From: JANMEX01 sp031422915
Lineage (GTDB): Bacteria > Pseudomonadota > Alphaproteobacteria > Rhizobiales > Rhizobiaceae
Length of the DNA: 6,583 nucleotides
Assembly (NCBI GenBank): GCA_031422915.1
Contig: JANPEK010000013.1
Span: 1 to 6,583 of the forward strand
Direction of reading: 5' to 3'
Shown here piece after piece: positions 1 to 6,583 of the stretch. The notes under the pieces are model-generated. The model was not told the DNA's origin, did not search any database, and was given only the letters and a program-made list of their open reading frames with translations. A program made the position numbers and the translations under genes. Within the stretch, counting starts at the first letter, position 1; each line of letters begins with the position of its first letter.

Positions 1-1568
1 TGTCGCGCCGTGAAGTGTCCGGCGAGGGCGAACACCGGGCGGTTTTGGAAGCCTACCGGATGTTTGCACATGACCGCGGCTGGGTGCGGCGGCTTGAAGA
101 GGCCATCAACAACGGGCTGACGGCGGAGGCGGCTGTCGAGAAGGTGCAGAGCGACACGCGCGCGCGGATGCAGCACATGACCGATCCTTACTTGAGGGAG
201 CGGCTGAACGACTTTGATGATCTGGCCAACCGGCTTTTGCGCCAGCTGATGGGGCAGGATGTTTCGACGCTGGCCGAGACATTGCCAAAGGACGCGATTA
301 TCCTTGCCCGCTCGATGGGGGCGGCGGAGTTGCTCGACTATCCGCGCGACAAGATTCGCGGGCTAGTTATCGAGGAGGGGGCGATCACCAGCCATGTGGT
401 GATTGTCGCCAAGGCGATGAGCATTCCTGTCGTCGGTCAGGTCAAGGGTGCGGTGGCGCTGGCTGAAAACGGCGATACGATCATCATCGACGGCGTTGAC
501 GGCAAGGTGCACCTGCGGCCGCAGGGTGATGTCGAGATTGTCTATGCCGAGAAGGTGCGGTTCCGCGCAAAGCGGCAGGAAATGTACCGCGAGCTGCGGG
601 AGGTTCCTTCGGTCTCCAAGGATGGCGTGAAGATTGATCTGTTGATGAATGCCGGGCTGATGGTTGACATGCCACAGCTTGACGAATCTGGTGCTGGCGG
701 GATCGGACTTTTCCGGACTGAATTGCAGTTCATGGTGGCCTCGGCTTTTCCGCGCGCGGAGGCGCAGGAGCAGCTTTACCGCGACGTGCTGGATGCGGCG
801 GGCAAGAAGCCGGTGACATTCCGCACGCTTGACATTGGCGGCGACAAGGCGCTGCCGTACTTCCGCGACGTGCCGGTCGAGGAAAATCCGGCGATGGGCT
901 GGCGGGCGATCCGCATGTCGCTTGACCGGCCCGGCTTGTTGCGCACACAGGTGCGGGCACTTCTGAAGGCTGCGGGCGGGCGCGAGCTGCGTGTGATGCT
1001 GCCGATGATCACCGAAGTTGCGGAATTGACGGCGGCGCGCGACATTATTGACCGTGAAATCCGACATCTGTCGAAGTTTGCGCATCAGCTGCCGCGCACG
1101 TTCAAGCTTGGTGCGATGCTGGAGGTTCCGGCGCTGCTGTTCCAGCTGGACGAGCTCTACAAGATGGTCGATTTTGTCTCGGTCGGATCGAACGATCTTT
1201 TCCAGTTCATGATGGCCGTGGACCGTGGTTCGGCGCATCTTTCGGACCGGTTTGATCCGATGTCCGTGTCGTTTTTGCGCGCGCTGCGCTCCATTGCCGA
1301 GGCGGCGGACAGGGCTGGCAAGCCGGTGACATTGTGTGGCGAGCTTGGCGGAAAGCCGCTGACCGCGATGGCGCTTTTGGCCGTCGGATTCCGCTCGCTG
1401 TCGATGTCGGCAGCGGCAATCGGGCCGGTGAAGGCAATGTTGCTTGGTCTTGATATTGCGGCGCTGAGGGAGGAGATGGACGCTGTTCTGCTTCCCGGAT
1501 CGCCGAAGATCGCATCGGTGCGCGGTTTTCTGAAAGCGCATGCCGAGCGCAACAGCATTCCGCTTTGA
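1..1568 (+). CDS. ptsP: PtsP, phosphoenolpyruvate-protein phosphotransferase EI-Ntr (5'-partial)
   Basis: First enzyme of the nitrogen PTS: it takes phosphate from PEP onto a histidine and passes it to NPr and then EIIA-Ntr, a regulatory relay in the cytoplasm. About 521 C-terminal residues are visible, against roughly 750 for the family, so the N-terminal GAF sensor domain and part of the EI-N region lie upstream. The frame is open through base 3 (reading S-R-R-E-V), so the GTG at 15 is an internal valine codon and not a start. Motifs in order: the phosphohistidine swivel loop GAITSHVVIVA with the active His at 393-395; the PEP-binding barrel with DIGGDKALPYF (from about 832), NPAMGWRAIRMS, RVMLPMITEV and VSVGSNDLFQF; and the catalytic Cys of LCGELGG at 1335-1337. 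All key residues are present. The stop is at 1566-1568, with prfA starting immediately after. By family knowledge, the gene upstream in this order is often lysC; it is not visible here. Confidence 0.96.
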   Translation, partial: SRREVSGEGEHRAVLEAYRMFAHDRGWVRRLEEAINNGLTAEAAVEKVQSDTRARMQHMTDPYLRERLNDFDDLANRLLRQLMGQDVSTLAETLPKDAIILARSMGAAELLDYPRDKIRGLVIEEGAITSHVVIVAKAMSIPVVGQVKGAVALAENGDTIIIDGVDGKVHLRPQGDVEIVYAEKVRFRAKRQEMYRELREVPSVSKDGVKIDLLMNAGLMVDMPQLDESGAGGIGLFRTELQFMVASAFPRAEAQEQLYRDVLDAAGKKPVTFRTLDIGGDKALPYFRDVPVEENPAMGWRAIRMSLDRPGLLRTQVRALLKAAGGRELRVMLPMITEVAELTAARDIIDREIRHLSKFAHQLPRTFKLGAMLEVPALLFQLDELYKMVDFVSVGSNDLFQFMMAVDRGSAHLSDRFDPMSVSFLRALRSIAEAADRAGKPVTLCGELGGKPLTAMALLAVGFRSLSMSAAAIGPVKAMLLGLDIAALREEMDAVLLPGSPKIASVRGFLKAHAERNSIPL

Positions 1569-1570
1569 TC

Positions 1571-2650
1571 ATGACAAACTTGCCAGCCGCGCGGCTCGAT
1601 CAGCTTGTCAAACGCCATGCCGTGATAGAGGCGGAAATGGCTGGTGGCCCCTCAGCTGAAGACTATGTGCGGCTGAGTTCCGAGTATTCCGAGCTTGGCG
1701 AGATTGTCGGCAAGACCAGGGAATGGCAGCAGGTTTGCCGGGAAGAAGACGATCTTTCCCACATTCTCGCCGATCCTGCGTCAGACAGCGAAATGCATGC
1801 GCTGGCGGAGGAAGAGCTGCCGGTGTTGGCCGAGCGGCGCGAGGCGCTGGAGCAGGACATTCAGCTTTTGCTTTTGCCAAAGGACGCTGCGGACGAGCGC
1901 TCGGTCATTCTGGAAATCCGCGCAGGAACTGGCGGTTCCGAGGCTGCTCTTTTTGCTGGAGACTTGTTCCGGATGTATGAGCGCTATGCTTCGGTGCATG
2001 GCTGGAAGGTATATGTCGATTCGGCCAGCGACGGCGAGGCGGGCGGCTACAAGGAAATCATTGCTTCGGTTTCCGGCAAGGGTGTTTATGCCAAGCTAAA
2101 GTTTGAATCCGGGGTTCACCGGGTGCAACGGGTTCCGGCCACGGAAGCATCCGGGCGGATTCACACTTCGGCGGCGACGGTTGCAGTTTTGCCTGAGGCG
2201 GAAGATGTCGACATTGACATCCGTAATGAAGACATCCGCATTGACACAATGCGCGCGTCGGGCGCGGGCGGGCAGCATGTGAACACGACAGACTCGGCTG
2301 TGCGCATCACGCATTTGCCGACCGGTGTGATGGTGGTGCAAGCTGAGAAATCGCAACATCAAAACCGCGCCCGCGCCATGCAAATCTTGAGGACAAAGCT
2401 CTATGATCTGAAGCGGCAGGCGCTGGATGATGCGCGGGCTGAGGACCGGAAGAGCCAGGTCGGGTCTGGCGACCGGTCGGAGCGGATACGGACGTATAAT
2501 TTTCCGCAAGGGCGGGTGAGCGATCACCGGATCAATCTGACGCTTTACAAGCTGGACCGGTTTATCGAAGGCGATATGGATGAGATGATTGACGCGCTAG
2601 TGTCGGACCACCAGTCGCAATTGTTGGCCGACCAGGCTGACCGTGGCTGA
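1571..2650 (+). CDS. prfA: Peptide chain release factor 1 (RF1)
   Basis: Class I release factor that recognises UAA and UAG in the ribosomal A site and triggers peptide release. With the ATG at 1571 the protein is 359 residues, matching the usual length of about 360. A TTG at 1565, overlapping the ptsP stop as TTGA, would add only two residues; I prefer the ATG, whose Met-Thr-Asn start looks normal. Domains in order: N-terminal helical domain (about 1-100), the family signature EIRAGTGGSEA (about 115-125), the codon-reading PAT tripeptide at 189-191 in HRVQRVPATEASGRIHTS, and the catalytic GGQ at 233-235 (Gln235, codon 2273-2275) in GAGGQHVNTTDSAVRITH. PAT, rather than the SPF of RF2, identifies RF1. 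No good Shine-Dalgarno precedes the ATG, and only two bases (TC) separate it from the ptsP stop, so translation is probably coupled to ptsP. Gln235 is the expected target of PrmC, encoded next door. Confidence 0.97.
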   Translation: MTNLPAARLDQLVKRHAVIEAEMAGGPSAEDYVRLSSEYSELGEIVGKTREWQQVCREEDDLSHILADPASDSEMHALAEEELPVLAERREALEQDIQLLLLPKDAADERSVILEIRAGTGGSEAALFAGDLFRMYERYASVHGWKVYVDSASDGEAGGYKEIIASVSGKGVYAKLKFESGVHRVQRVPATEASGRIHTSAATVAVLPEAEDVDIDIRNEDIRIDTMRASGAGGQHVNTTDSAVRITHLPTGVMVVQAEKSQHQNRARAMQILRTKLYDLKRQALDDARAEDRKSQVGSGDRSERIRTYNFPQGRVSDHRINLTLYKLDRFIEGDMDEMIDALVSDHQSQLLADQADRG

Positions 2651-2669
2651 GACCCTTGGCTGAGACCCT
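2644..2669 (+). repeat. 13-bp perfect tandem duplication at the prfA/prmC junction
   Basis: The unit TGGCTGAGACCCT occurs twice head to tail, at 2644-2656 and 2657-2669, and the next two bases (TG) continue the pattern. The first copy contains the prfA stop (TGA 2648-2650). The TTG start of prmC (2656-2658) straddles the boundary between the copies. Removing one copy would restore a GTG start at 2643 reading M-A-E-T-L-D and overlapping the prfA stop as GTGGCTGA. As the sequence stands, that GTG reads only M-A-E-T-L-G before the TGA at 2661-2663. Because 13 is not a multiple of 3, the duplication shifts the frame relation between the two genes. The repeat is plain in the sequence; its history is inference. 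Confidence 0.93.
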
Positions 2670-3516
2670 TGACGTTGTCTTGCGATCTGCGCGCAAAAGG
2701 CTCAACGCGCGGGGCTGCGAAGATGCGGCAACTGAGGCGCGGCTGCTGGCAGAATGGGCGTTTTCGCTCACCCGTCTGGAATTGATTACCAAGGCCGAGA
2801 TGCCGGTTGATTTGGCACATCTGAAGGCGTTTGAAGCCGCAATCGTACGGCGGTTGGCTGGCGAGCCGGTTCACCGGATCATGGGGTTCCGCGAGTTTTT
2901 CGGATTGCGGCTGGAGATGTCTGCAGCGACGCTGGAGCCGCGGGCGGACACAGAGGTGCTGGTTGAATTGGTCCGGGACATTGTCAAGGCGCGGGGGCGG
3001 CAGGCTGATGAACTTGCGATACTTGACCTTGGTACAGGAACCGGAGCGATTGCGCTGGCGCTTTTGACAGTGCTCAAGAACGCCAAGGCGACGATAACGG
3101 ATATTGTGCAAAATGCGTTGGCAACTGCGAAGAAGAACGCTCGAACCAACGAACTTTCTGAGCGGGTGGCAGCAGTGCACGGAAGCTGGTTCGATCCAGT
3201 CGCAGGCCGGTTTGATGTGATTGTTTCCAACCCGCCGTATATCCCTTCCGCCGTTGTTCCGACTTTGGATATTGAAGTTCGCCAGCATGACCCGCTGGCG
3301 GCGCTGGATGGCGGGACGGACGGGCTTGATCCTTATCGGGCGATTGCGGCTGGAGCGGCAGTGCATTTGAACGCCGGCGGGATCGTTGCGCTGGAGATAG
3401 GGTTTGATCAAGCGAGCGATGTGAAGGGGATTTTCAAAGAAGCAGGCTTTGCATTGCTTGAGCTCCGCAACGACCTTGGGGGCCGGGATCGCGCACTGGC
3501 GTTTGCATTGCAGTAA
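2656..3516 (+). CDS. prmC: PrmC (HemK), release factor glutamine N5-methyltransferase
   Basis: SAM-dependent class I methyltransferase that methylates the GGQ glutamine of RF1 and RF2, which raises termination efficiency. It has 286 residues, the usual size. The N-terminal helical substrate-recognition domain (about 1-75) includes GEPVHRIMGFREFFG (69-83). EPRADTEVLVE (94-104) corresponds to the family's usual 'PRPDTE' motif. SAM-binding motif I is ILDLGTGTGAIALAL (122-136), D149 is the likely acidic ribose contact, and the catalytic NPPY is N192-Y195 in VSNPPYIP. The conserved tail EVRQHDPLAALDGGTDGLD follows at 207-225. The start is unusual: upstream in this frame there is a stop at 2638 and no ATG or GTG, so TTG 2656 is the best choice, five bases after the prfA stop and without a strong Shine-Dalgarno. 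It sits in the 13-bp duplication, which may have displaced an original GTG. Coupling to prfA translation is likely. The stop is TAA at 3514-3516. Confidence 0.95.
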   Translation: MAETLDVVLRSARKRLNARGCEDAATEARLLAEWAFSLTRLELITKAEMPVDLAHLKAFEAAIVRRLAGEPVHRIMGFREFFGLRLEMSAATLEPRADTEVLVELVRDIVKARGRQADELAILDLGTGTGAIALALLTVLKNAKATITDIVQNALATAKKNARTNELSERVAAVHGSWFDPVAGRFDVIVSNPPYIPSAVVPTLDIEVRQHDPLAALDGGTDGLDPYRAIAAGAAVHLNAGGIVALEIGFDQASDVKGIFKEAGFALLELRNDLGGRDRALAFALQ

Positions 3517-3804
3517 GCATTTCTGTGCGCTTGCGAAAAATAGCTTGGTTTTTCTTGCAAGAGCAGGTAGTTTCACCAAATCGGAGGCACAGGGGAACGC
3601 CTTTCGAATCGTAGAAATGGTTCGGATTGTTCCTGTCAAAAGCGATTTTTTCGCCTGACATTCCTCGCCCCGGTAGCGCCAGTTGGATGAGAAAGCCGAT
3701 TTTGGTGCGACGCGCTGTGTTGGGTTGCGCGTCTGCATGTGTGCCAGTGGACACTATGCAGCCAATAACCCACTTCACCCTCGAACCGGAAACATGAGTA
3801 TCGG
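3517..3804. other. Intergenic region between prmC and the DUF4167 gene
   Basis: These 288 bases hold no gene I can support. The reading frames crossing them (for example 3449-3658 + and 3434-3778 -) run into prmC and resemble no family. The only strong structure is the stem-loop at 3527-3564. A smaller GCGA/TCGC stem around a T-run lies near 3644-3656. I looked for sigma-70-like and general-stress (GGAAC-N16-CGTT) promoters for the downstream gene and found none that fits, although the distance suggests that the DUF4167 gene has its own promoter here. Confidence 0.6.
3527..3564 (+). other. Stem-loop 10 bases after prmC, possible 3'-end structure
   Basis: CTTGC (3530-3534) pairs with GCAAG (3557-3561). 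After a two-base bulge (TT 3555-3556), GAAAAA (3535-3540) pairs with TTTTTC (3549-3554), leaving the 8-base loop TAGCTTGG. Outside the stem, GC 3527-3528 can pair with GC 3563-3564 across one mismatch. No T-run follows the stem, so it is not a standard intrinsic terminator. It could protect the 3' end of the ptsP-prfA-prmC message or act as a weak or Rho-assisted end. The pairing is seen directly; the role is inference. Confidence 0.5.
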
Positions 3805-4581
3805 ATGAGGCAGAACCAGCAGAACAGGCGCATGCGCGGACGCAACAATGGCGGCGGCGGAAACAACAACAACAATAACAACAATAACAACACTAACCGG
3901 CGCGGACCCAACCCGCTGACCCGCAGCTATGAAAGCAATGGGCCGGATGTGAAAGTGCGTGGCACTGCGCAGCACGTTGCAGAAAAATATCTGCAGCTGG
4001 CGCGCGATGCGCACTCGTCCGGCGACCGGGTGATGGCAGAAAATTACCTGCAGCACGCAGAGCATTATAACCGGATCATTGCCGCAGCGATGGCGCAGCA
4101 GCAGGCGCAGCGCGAGCAGCGCGATGTCGAGGAAGATGAAGACCTGACGGACAACAGCGACAATCGTTTTGCTGACAATCCGATTACGGTGCGCCAGCGG
4201 GAACAGCAGGAACAGCAAGACCAACAGAATCAACAAAATCAACAGAGCGCCCAGACGAATAACCAGCCGCAGTCATCCGTCTATGACGGCGACCAGCCGC
4301 AGCCGGTTGTCGATGCGATGGCACCGGTTGACGGAGGCATGCAGCAGGTCGTCCGCGACAACAATCGCCCGCCGCGCGAACCGCGTGTGCCTCGTGAAGG
4401 TGGTGACGGCGAGCGCAACGGCCCGCGAAACACACGACGTGAGCGGGGACCAAGAGTGCCGCGTGAGCCGCGGGTTGAGGCTGTTGCGGCAGACGCGCCG
4501 GACGCCCCGGAAGAAGGCGGGCTGCTTGCGACGCTTTCGCGAGGGGCTGACAAGCCGATCCCGGTGACGGTTGACGATTAG
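3805..4581 (+). CDS. DUF4167 domain-containing protein, low-complexity
   Basis: Conserved alphaproteobacterial protein of unknown biochemical function, 258 residues. Layout: a basic, Asn-rich head (1-33) with RRMRGR at 8-13 and ten consecutive Asn at 20-29; a conserved block from about 34 to 92 (GPNPLTRSYESNGPDV, then amphipathic stretches containing AEKYLQLARDA and AENYLQHAEHY), the part that defines DUF4167; an acidic patch DVEEDEDLTDNSD (107-119); a Gln-rich segment (131-156) with five (E/D/N)QQ triplets; an Arg/Pro-rich tail with REPRVPRE (191-198) and VPREPR (218-223); and KPIPVTVDD at the end. It has no signal peptide or membrane segment. The basic and Arg-rich ends suggest nucleic-acid binding and the rest suggests disorder, but this is inference. 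ATG 3805 is chosen because MRQ.QQN.RMRGR is the head I recall for the family; the ribosome binding site is weak. A four-codon frame (ATG 3794 to TGA 3808) overlaps this start. The gene stands alone, followed by a strong terminator. Confidence 0.93.
   Translation: MRQNQQNRRMRGRNNGGGGNNNNNNNNNNTNRRGPNPLTRSYESNGPDVKVRGTAQHVAEKYLQLARDAHSSGDRVMAENYLQHAEHYNRIIAAAMAQQQAQREQRDVEEDEDLTDNSDNRFADNPITVRQREQQEQQDQQNQQNQQSAQTNNQPQSSVYDGDQPQPVVDAMAPVDGGMQQVVRDNNRPPREPRVPREGGDGERNGPRNTRRERGPRVPREPRVEAVAADAPDAPEEGGLLATLSRGADKPIPVTVDD
3862..3891 (+). repeat. AAC/AAT trinucleotide repeat encoding ten Asn
   Basis: Ten successive Asn codons, mostly AAC with AAT interruptions, lie in the N-terminal tail of the DUF4167 protein, just after GGC/GGA glycine codons. 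Such a tract can change length by slippage in steps of one residue without breaking the frame. The neighbouring codons (ACT AAC) extend the Asn-rich character to residue 31. Confidence 0.9.
4201..4245 (+). repeat. Five (E/D/N)QQ tripeptide repeats in the DUF4167 protein
   Basis: Residues 133-147 read EQQ-EQQ-DQQ-NQQ-NQQ, a nine-base periodicity built on CAG/CAA codons with a varying first residue. It sits in a longer Gln-rich stretch (131-156) between the acidic patch and the Arg/Pro-rich tail. The mixed CAA/CAG use shows it is not a very recent pure expansion. Confidence 0.85.
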
Positions 4582-4611
4582 AGTTCGCTTTGCGGTTTGC
4601 TGAGTTTCAAG

Positions 4612-4637
4612 ACGGCGCGATTTTCGCGCCGTTTTTT
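4612..4637 (+). terminator. Intrinsic terminator of the DUF4167 gene
   Basis: A perfect 9-bp stem, ACGGCGCGA (4612-4620) with TCGCGCCGT (4624-4632), has a TTT loop and is followed directly by a run of T (4632-4637). It begins 30 bases after the stop codon. It separates the DUF4167 transcript from clpB, which fits clpB having its own heat-shock promoter. Confidence 0.93.
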
Positions 4638-4681
4638 GTTTCTGGGGCCAGTCGACAGTAAGAAAGCAATCTCCAGTTCTG

Positions 4682-4879
4682 CGTCTTTCCGGGGCCGCAA
4701 AGCTGAACCCGGAATCCAGAGATGGGAACTACGGACATGATCCTTCCTGCCTGAGCTGCGGACTCGGCCAAGACCAAACGGCGGCTGTCGCGTGGACATC
4801 CGCTTTTTCACCGGCGCCGGACAATCACAACCGCCACAGCTCTGGATTCCGGGTTCGGCTGGGCCGCCCCGGAAAGACG
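4682..4879. repeat. Pair of inverted 40-base REP-like palindromic units
   Basis: The left arm, 4682-4721, is the inverse complement of the right arm, 4840-4879, at 36 of 40 positions; the mismatches fall only in the middle of the arms. Each arm is also a hairpin on its own: TTCCGGG 4687-4693 with CCCGGAA 4708-4714, and TTCCGGG 4847-4853 with CCCGGAA 4868-4874, the right one with an inner GGC/GCC pair (4857-4859 with 4863-4865). The 118-base spacer encodes nothing and contains the 10-base palindrome CCGGCGCCGG (4811-4820). Two hairpin units in opposite orientation resemble a BIME/REP pair or a very small MITE-like element. From memory, 'CTGGATTCCGGGTTC...CCCCGGAA' repeats are dispersed in intergenic DNA of Hyphomicrobiales; I could not check this. 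I found no convincing target-site duplication. Confidence 0.85.
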
Positions 4880-4882
4880 GCT

Positions 4883-4920
4883 GCGCGAGTTGTATTCCAA
4901 TTGCAGCCCAGTTCTCGCGC
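4883..4920. repeat. GC-rich inverted repeat upstream of the clpB promoter
   Basis: GCGCGAG (4883-4889) and CTCGCGC (4914-4920) form a perfect 7-bp stem around a 24-base loop. It begins three bases after the right REP-like arm and ends 30 bases before the -35 element of the clpB promoter. No T-run follows. It may be a remnant of the repeat element, a regulatory site or chance. Confidence 0.45.
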
Positions 4921-4950
4921 CAATTATTGCGCTAGCAAGTGCATTGAGGC

Positions 4951-4979
4951 CTTGAGCCCACGGGAATCATTTCCCATAT
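4951..4979 (+). promoter_or_regulatory. RpoH (sigma-32) type heat-shock promoter of clpB
   Basis: The -35 element CTTGAG (4951-4956) is separated by 16 bases from the -10-like element CCCATAT (4973-4979). This is close to the alphaproteobacterial heat-shock consensus CTTGAC-N16-CYTATNT and to the E. coli sigma-32 form CTTGAA...CCCCATNT. Transcription would start near 4986, giving a leader of about 84 bases before the clpB ATG. ClpB belongs to the RpoH regulon in the proteobacteria where it has been studied, which supports the assignment. Confidence 0.8.
4962..4975. promoter_or_regulatory. Inverted repeat GGGAA-TCAT-TTCCC inside the clpB promoter
   Basis: A perfect 5+5 inverted repeat with a four-base centre lies in the promoter spacer and covers the first three bases of the -10 element. 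It could be an operator for a dimeric repressor or a side effect of the C-rich -10. It does not match the CIRCE (HrcA) element. Confidence 0.35.
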
Positions 4980-5057
4980 CAAGGTTAACAAACGGACCAG
5001 CCAAAATCGGGGGTTCGTCACCGGAGTGCCAAAGGTGCCTTCAAGGGCCGACGGCAA

Positions 5058-5063
5058 AGGGAG
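5058..5063 (+). promoter_or_regulatory. Ribosome binding site of clpB
   Basis: AGGGAG lies six bases before ATG 5070, the strongest Shine-Dalgarno of any start in the window, and it fixes the clpB start. Just upstream, CCTT (5038-5041) could pair with AAGG (5057-5060) around a short GCC/GGC stem (5047-5049 with 5053-5055), so the site may be partly hidden in the folded leader. This fold is weak and speculative. Confidence 0.8.
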
Positions 5064-5069
5064 ACTGGT

Positions 5070-6583
<1,514 letters not shown>

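Larger units (their letters stand above)
4582..5069. other. Intergenic region between the DUF4167 gene and clpB
   Basis: These 488 bases contain no credible gene. In order they hold an intrinsic terminator (4612-4637), an inverted pair of REP-like units (4682-4879), a GC-rich hairpin (4883-4920), an RpoH-type promoter (4951-4979), an expected leader of about 84 bases, and the clpB ribosome binding site. Frames seen here (4578-4811 - and 4901-5164 +) are chance: the first covers half of the inverted repeat, and the second runs through the clpB promoter into clpB out of frame. Confidence 0.8.

Noticed and set aside
363..1541. 392-residue reverse-strand open frame
   Set aside because: It lies wholly antisense to ptsP, is rich in Arg/His/Gln as expected from reversed GC-rich codons, and shows no recognisable motif.
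15..1568. GTG at 15 as the start of the first gene
   Set aside because: The frame is open upstream to the window edge, and the protein at this point is already inside the EI-N region of PtsP, so the gene begins before the window.
3449..3658. Forward 69-residue frame starting inside prmC
   Set aside because: It is out of frame within prmC, passes through the stem-loop at 3527-3564, and has no family resemblance.
2545..3738. 397-residue reverse-strand open frame
   Set aside because: It is antisense to the end of prfA and all of prmC, both with intact catalytic motifs. The antisense reading resembles no family, and the length is explained by codon bias.
3434..3778. Reverse-strand 114-residue frame filling the prmC-DUF4167 gap
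   Set aside because: It overlaps the prmC end, has no recognisable motif and no evident ribosome binding site or promoter.
3517..3804. Sigma-70 or EcfG promoter for the DUF4167 gene
   Set aside because: Each TTG and the GGAAC at 3594 were checked for a partner at the right spacing; none gave a credible -10 element.
3775..4242. Reverse-strand frame with Leu- and Val-rich runs resembling membrane segments
   Set aside because: The hydrophobic runs are the antisense reading of the Asn and Gln codon repeats in the DUF4167 gene.
4682..4879. Insertion sequence or CRISPR repeats
   Set aside because: Only two arms exist, in inverted orientation, with no transposase between them and no clear target duplication, so neither a complete IS nor a CRISPR array is supported.

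Overview
The window looks like core chromosome of an alphaproteobacterium, most likely of the order Hyphomicrobiales (Rhizobiales). The reasons are the gene order ptsP-prfA-prmC-(DUF4167 gene)-clpB, which I know from that order, the strongly conserved 'NPLTRSYESNGPDV' head of the DUF4167 protein, the moderately GC-rich coding sequence, and a heat-shock promoter of the alphaproteobacterial RpoH type. I cannot name the genus. All genes are on the + strand, and the window cuts the first and last genes.

Region 1 (1-3516) is a tightly packed run of three genes. It holds the C-terminal two thirds of ptsP (EI-Ntr of the nitrogen phosphotransferase system), complete prfA (release factor RF1), and complete prmC (the methyltransferase that modifies the GGQ glutamine of release factors). 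The ptsP stop and the prfA start lie within a few bases of each other. prfA and prmC are joined at an exact 13-bp tandem duplication, which appears to have moved the prmC start from an overlapping GTG to a TTG. An enzyme and its substrate (PrmC and RF1) are thus made from adjacent, probably coupled, reading frames.

Region 2 (3517-3804) is non-coding and holds one convincing stem-loop just after prmC. Region 3 (3805-4581) encodes a DUF4167 protein: one short conserved helical block surrounded by low-complexity Asn-, Gln-, acidic and Arg/Pro-rich segments. A strong intrinsic terminator follows at 4612-4637.

Region 4 (4582-5069) is a 488-base intergenic stretch. After the terminator comes a pair of 40-base REP-like hairpin units in inverted orientation, then another GC-rich hairpin, then a good RpoH-type promoter (CTTGAG-N16-CCCATAT) and a clear ribosome binding site. 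Region 5 (5070-6583) is the N-terminal part of clpB, open to the end of the window: N-domain, AAA-1 domain and the start of the middle coiled coil.

I see no new defence system, mobile element with a transposase, CRISPR array, tRNA or rRNA. The window is mostly ordinary housekeeping sequence. The most interesting local details are the 13-bp duplication at the prmC start, the inverted REP-like pair, the short inverted repeat overlapping the clpB heat-shock promoter, and the low-complexity DUF4167 protein lying beside a disaggregase gene.
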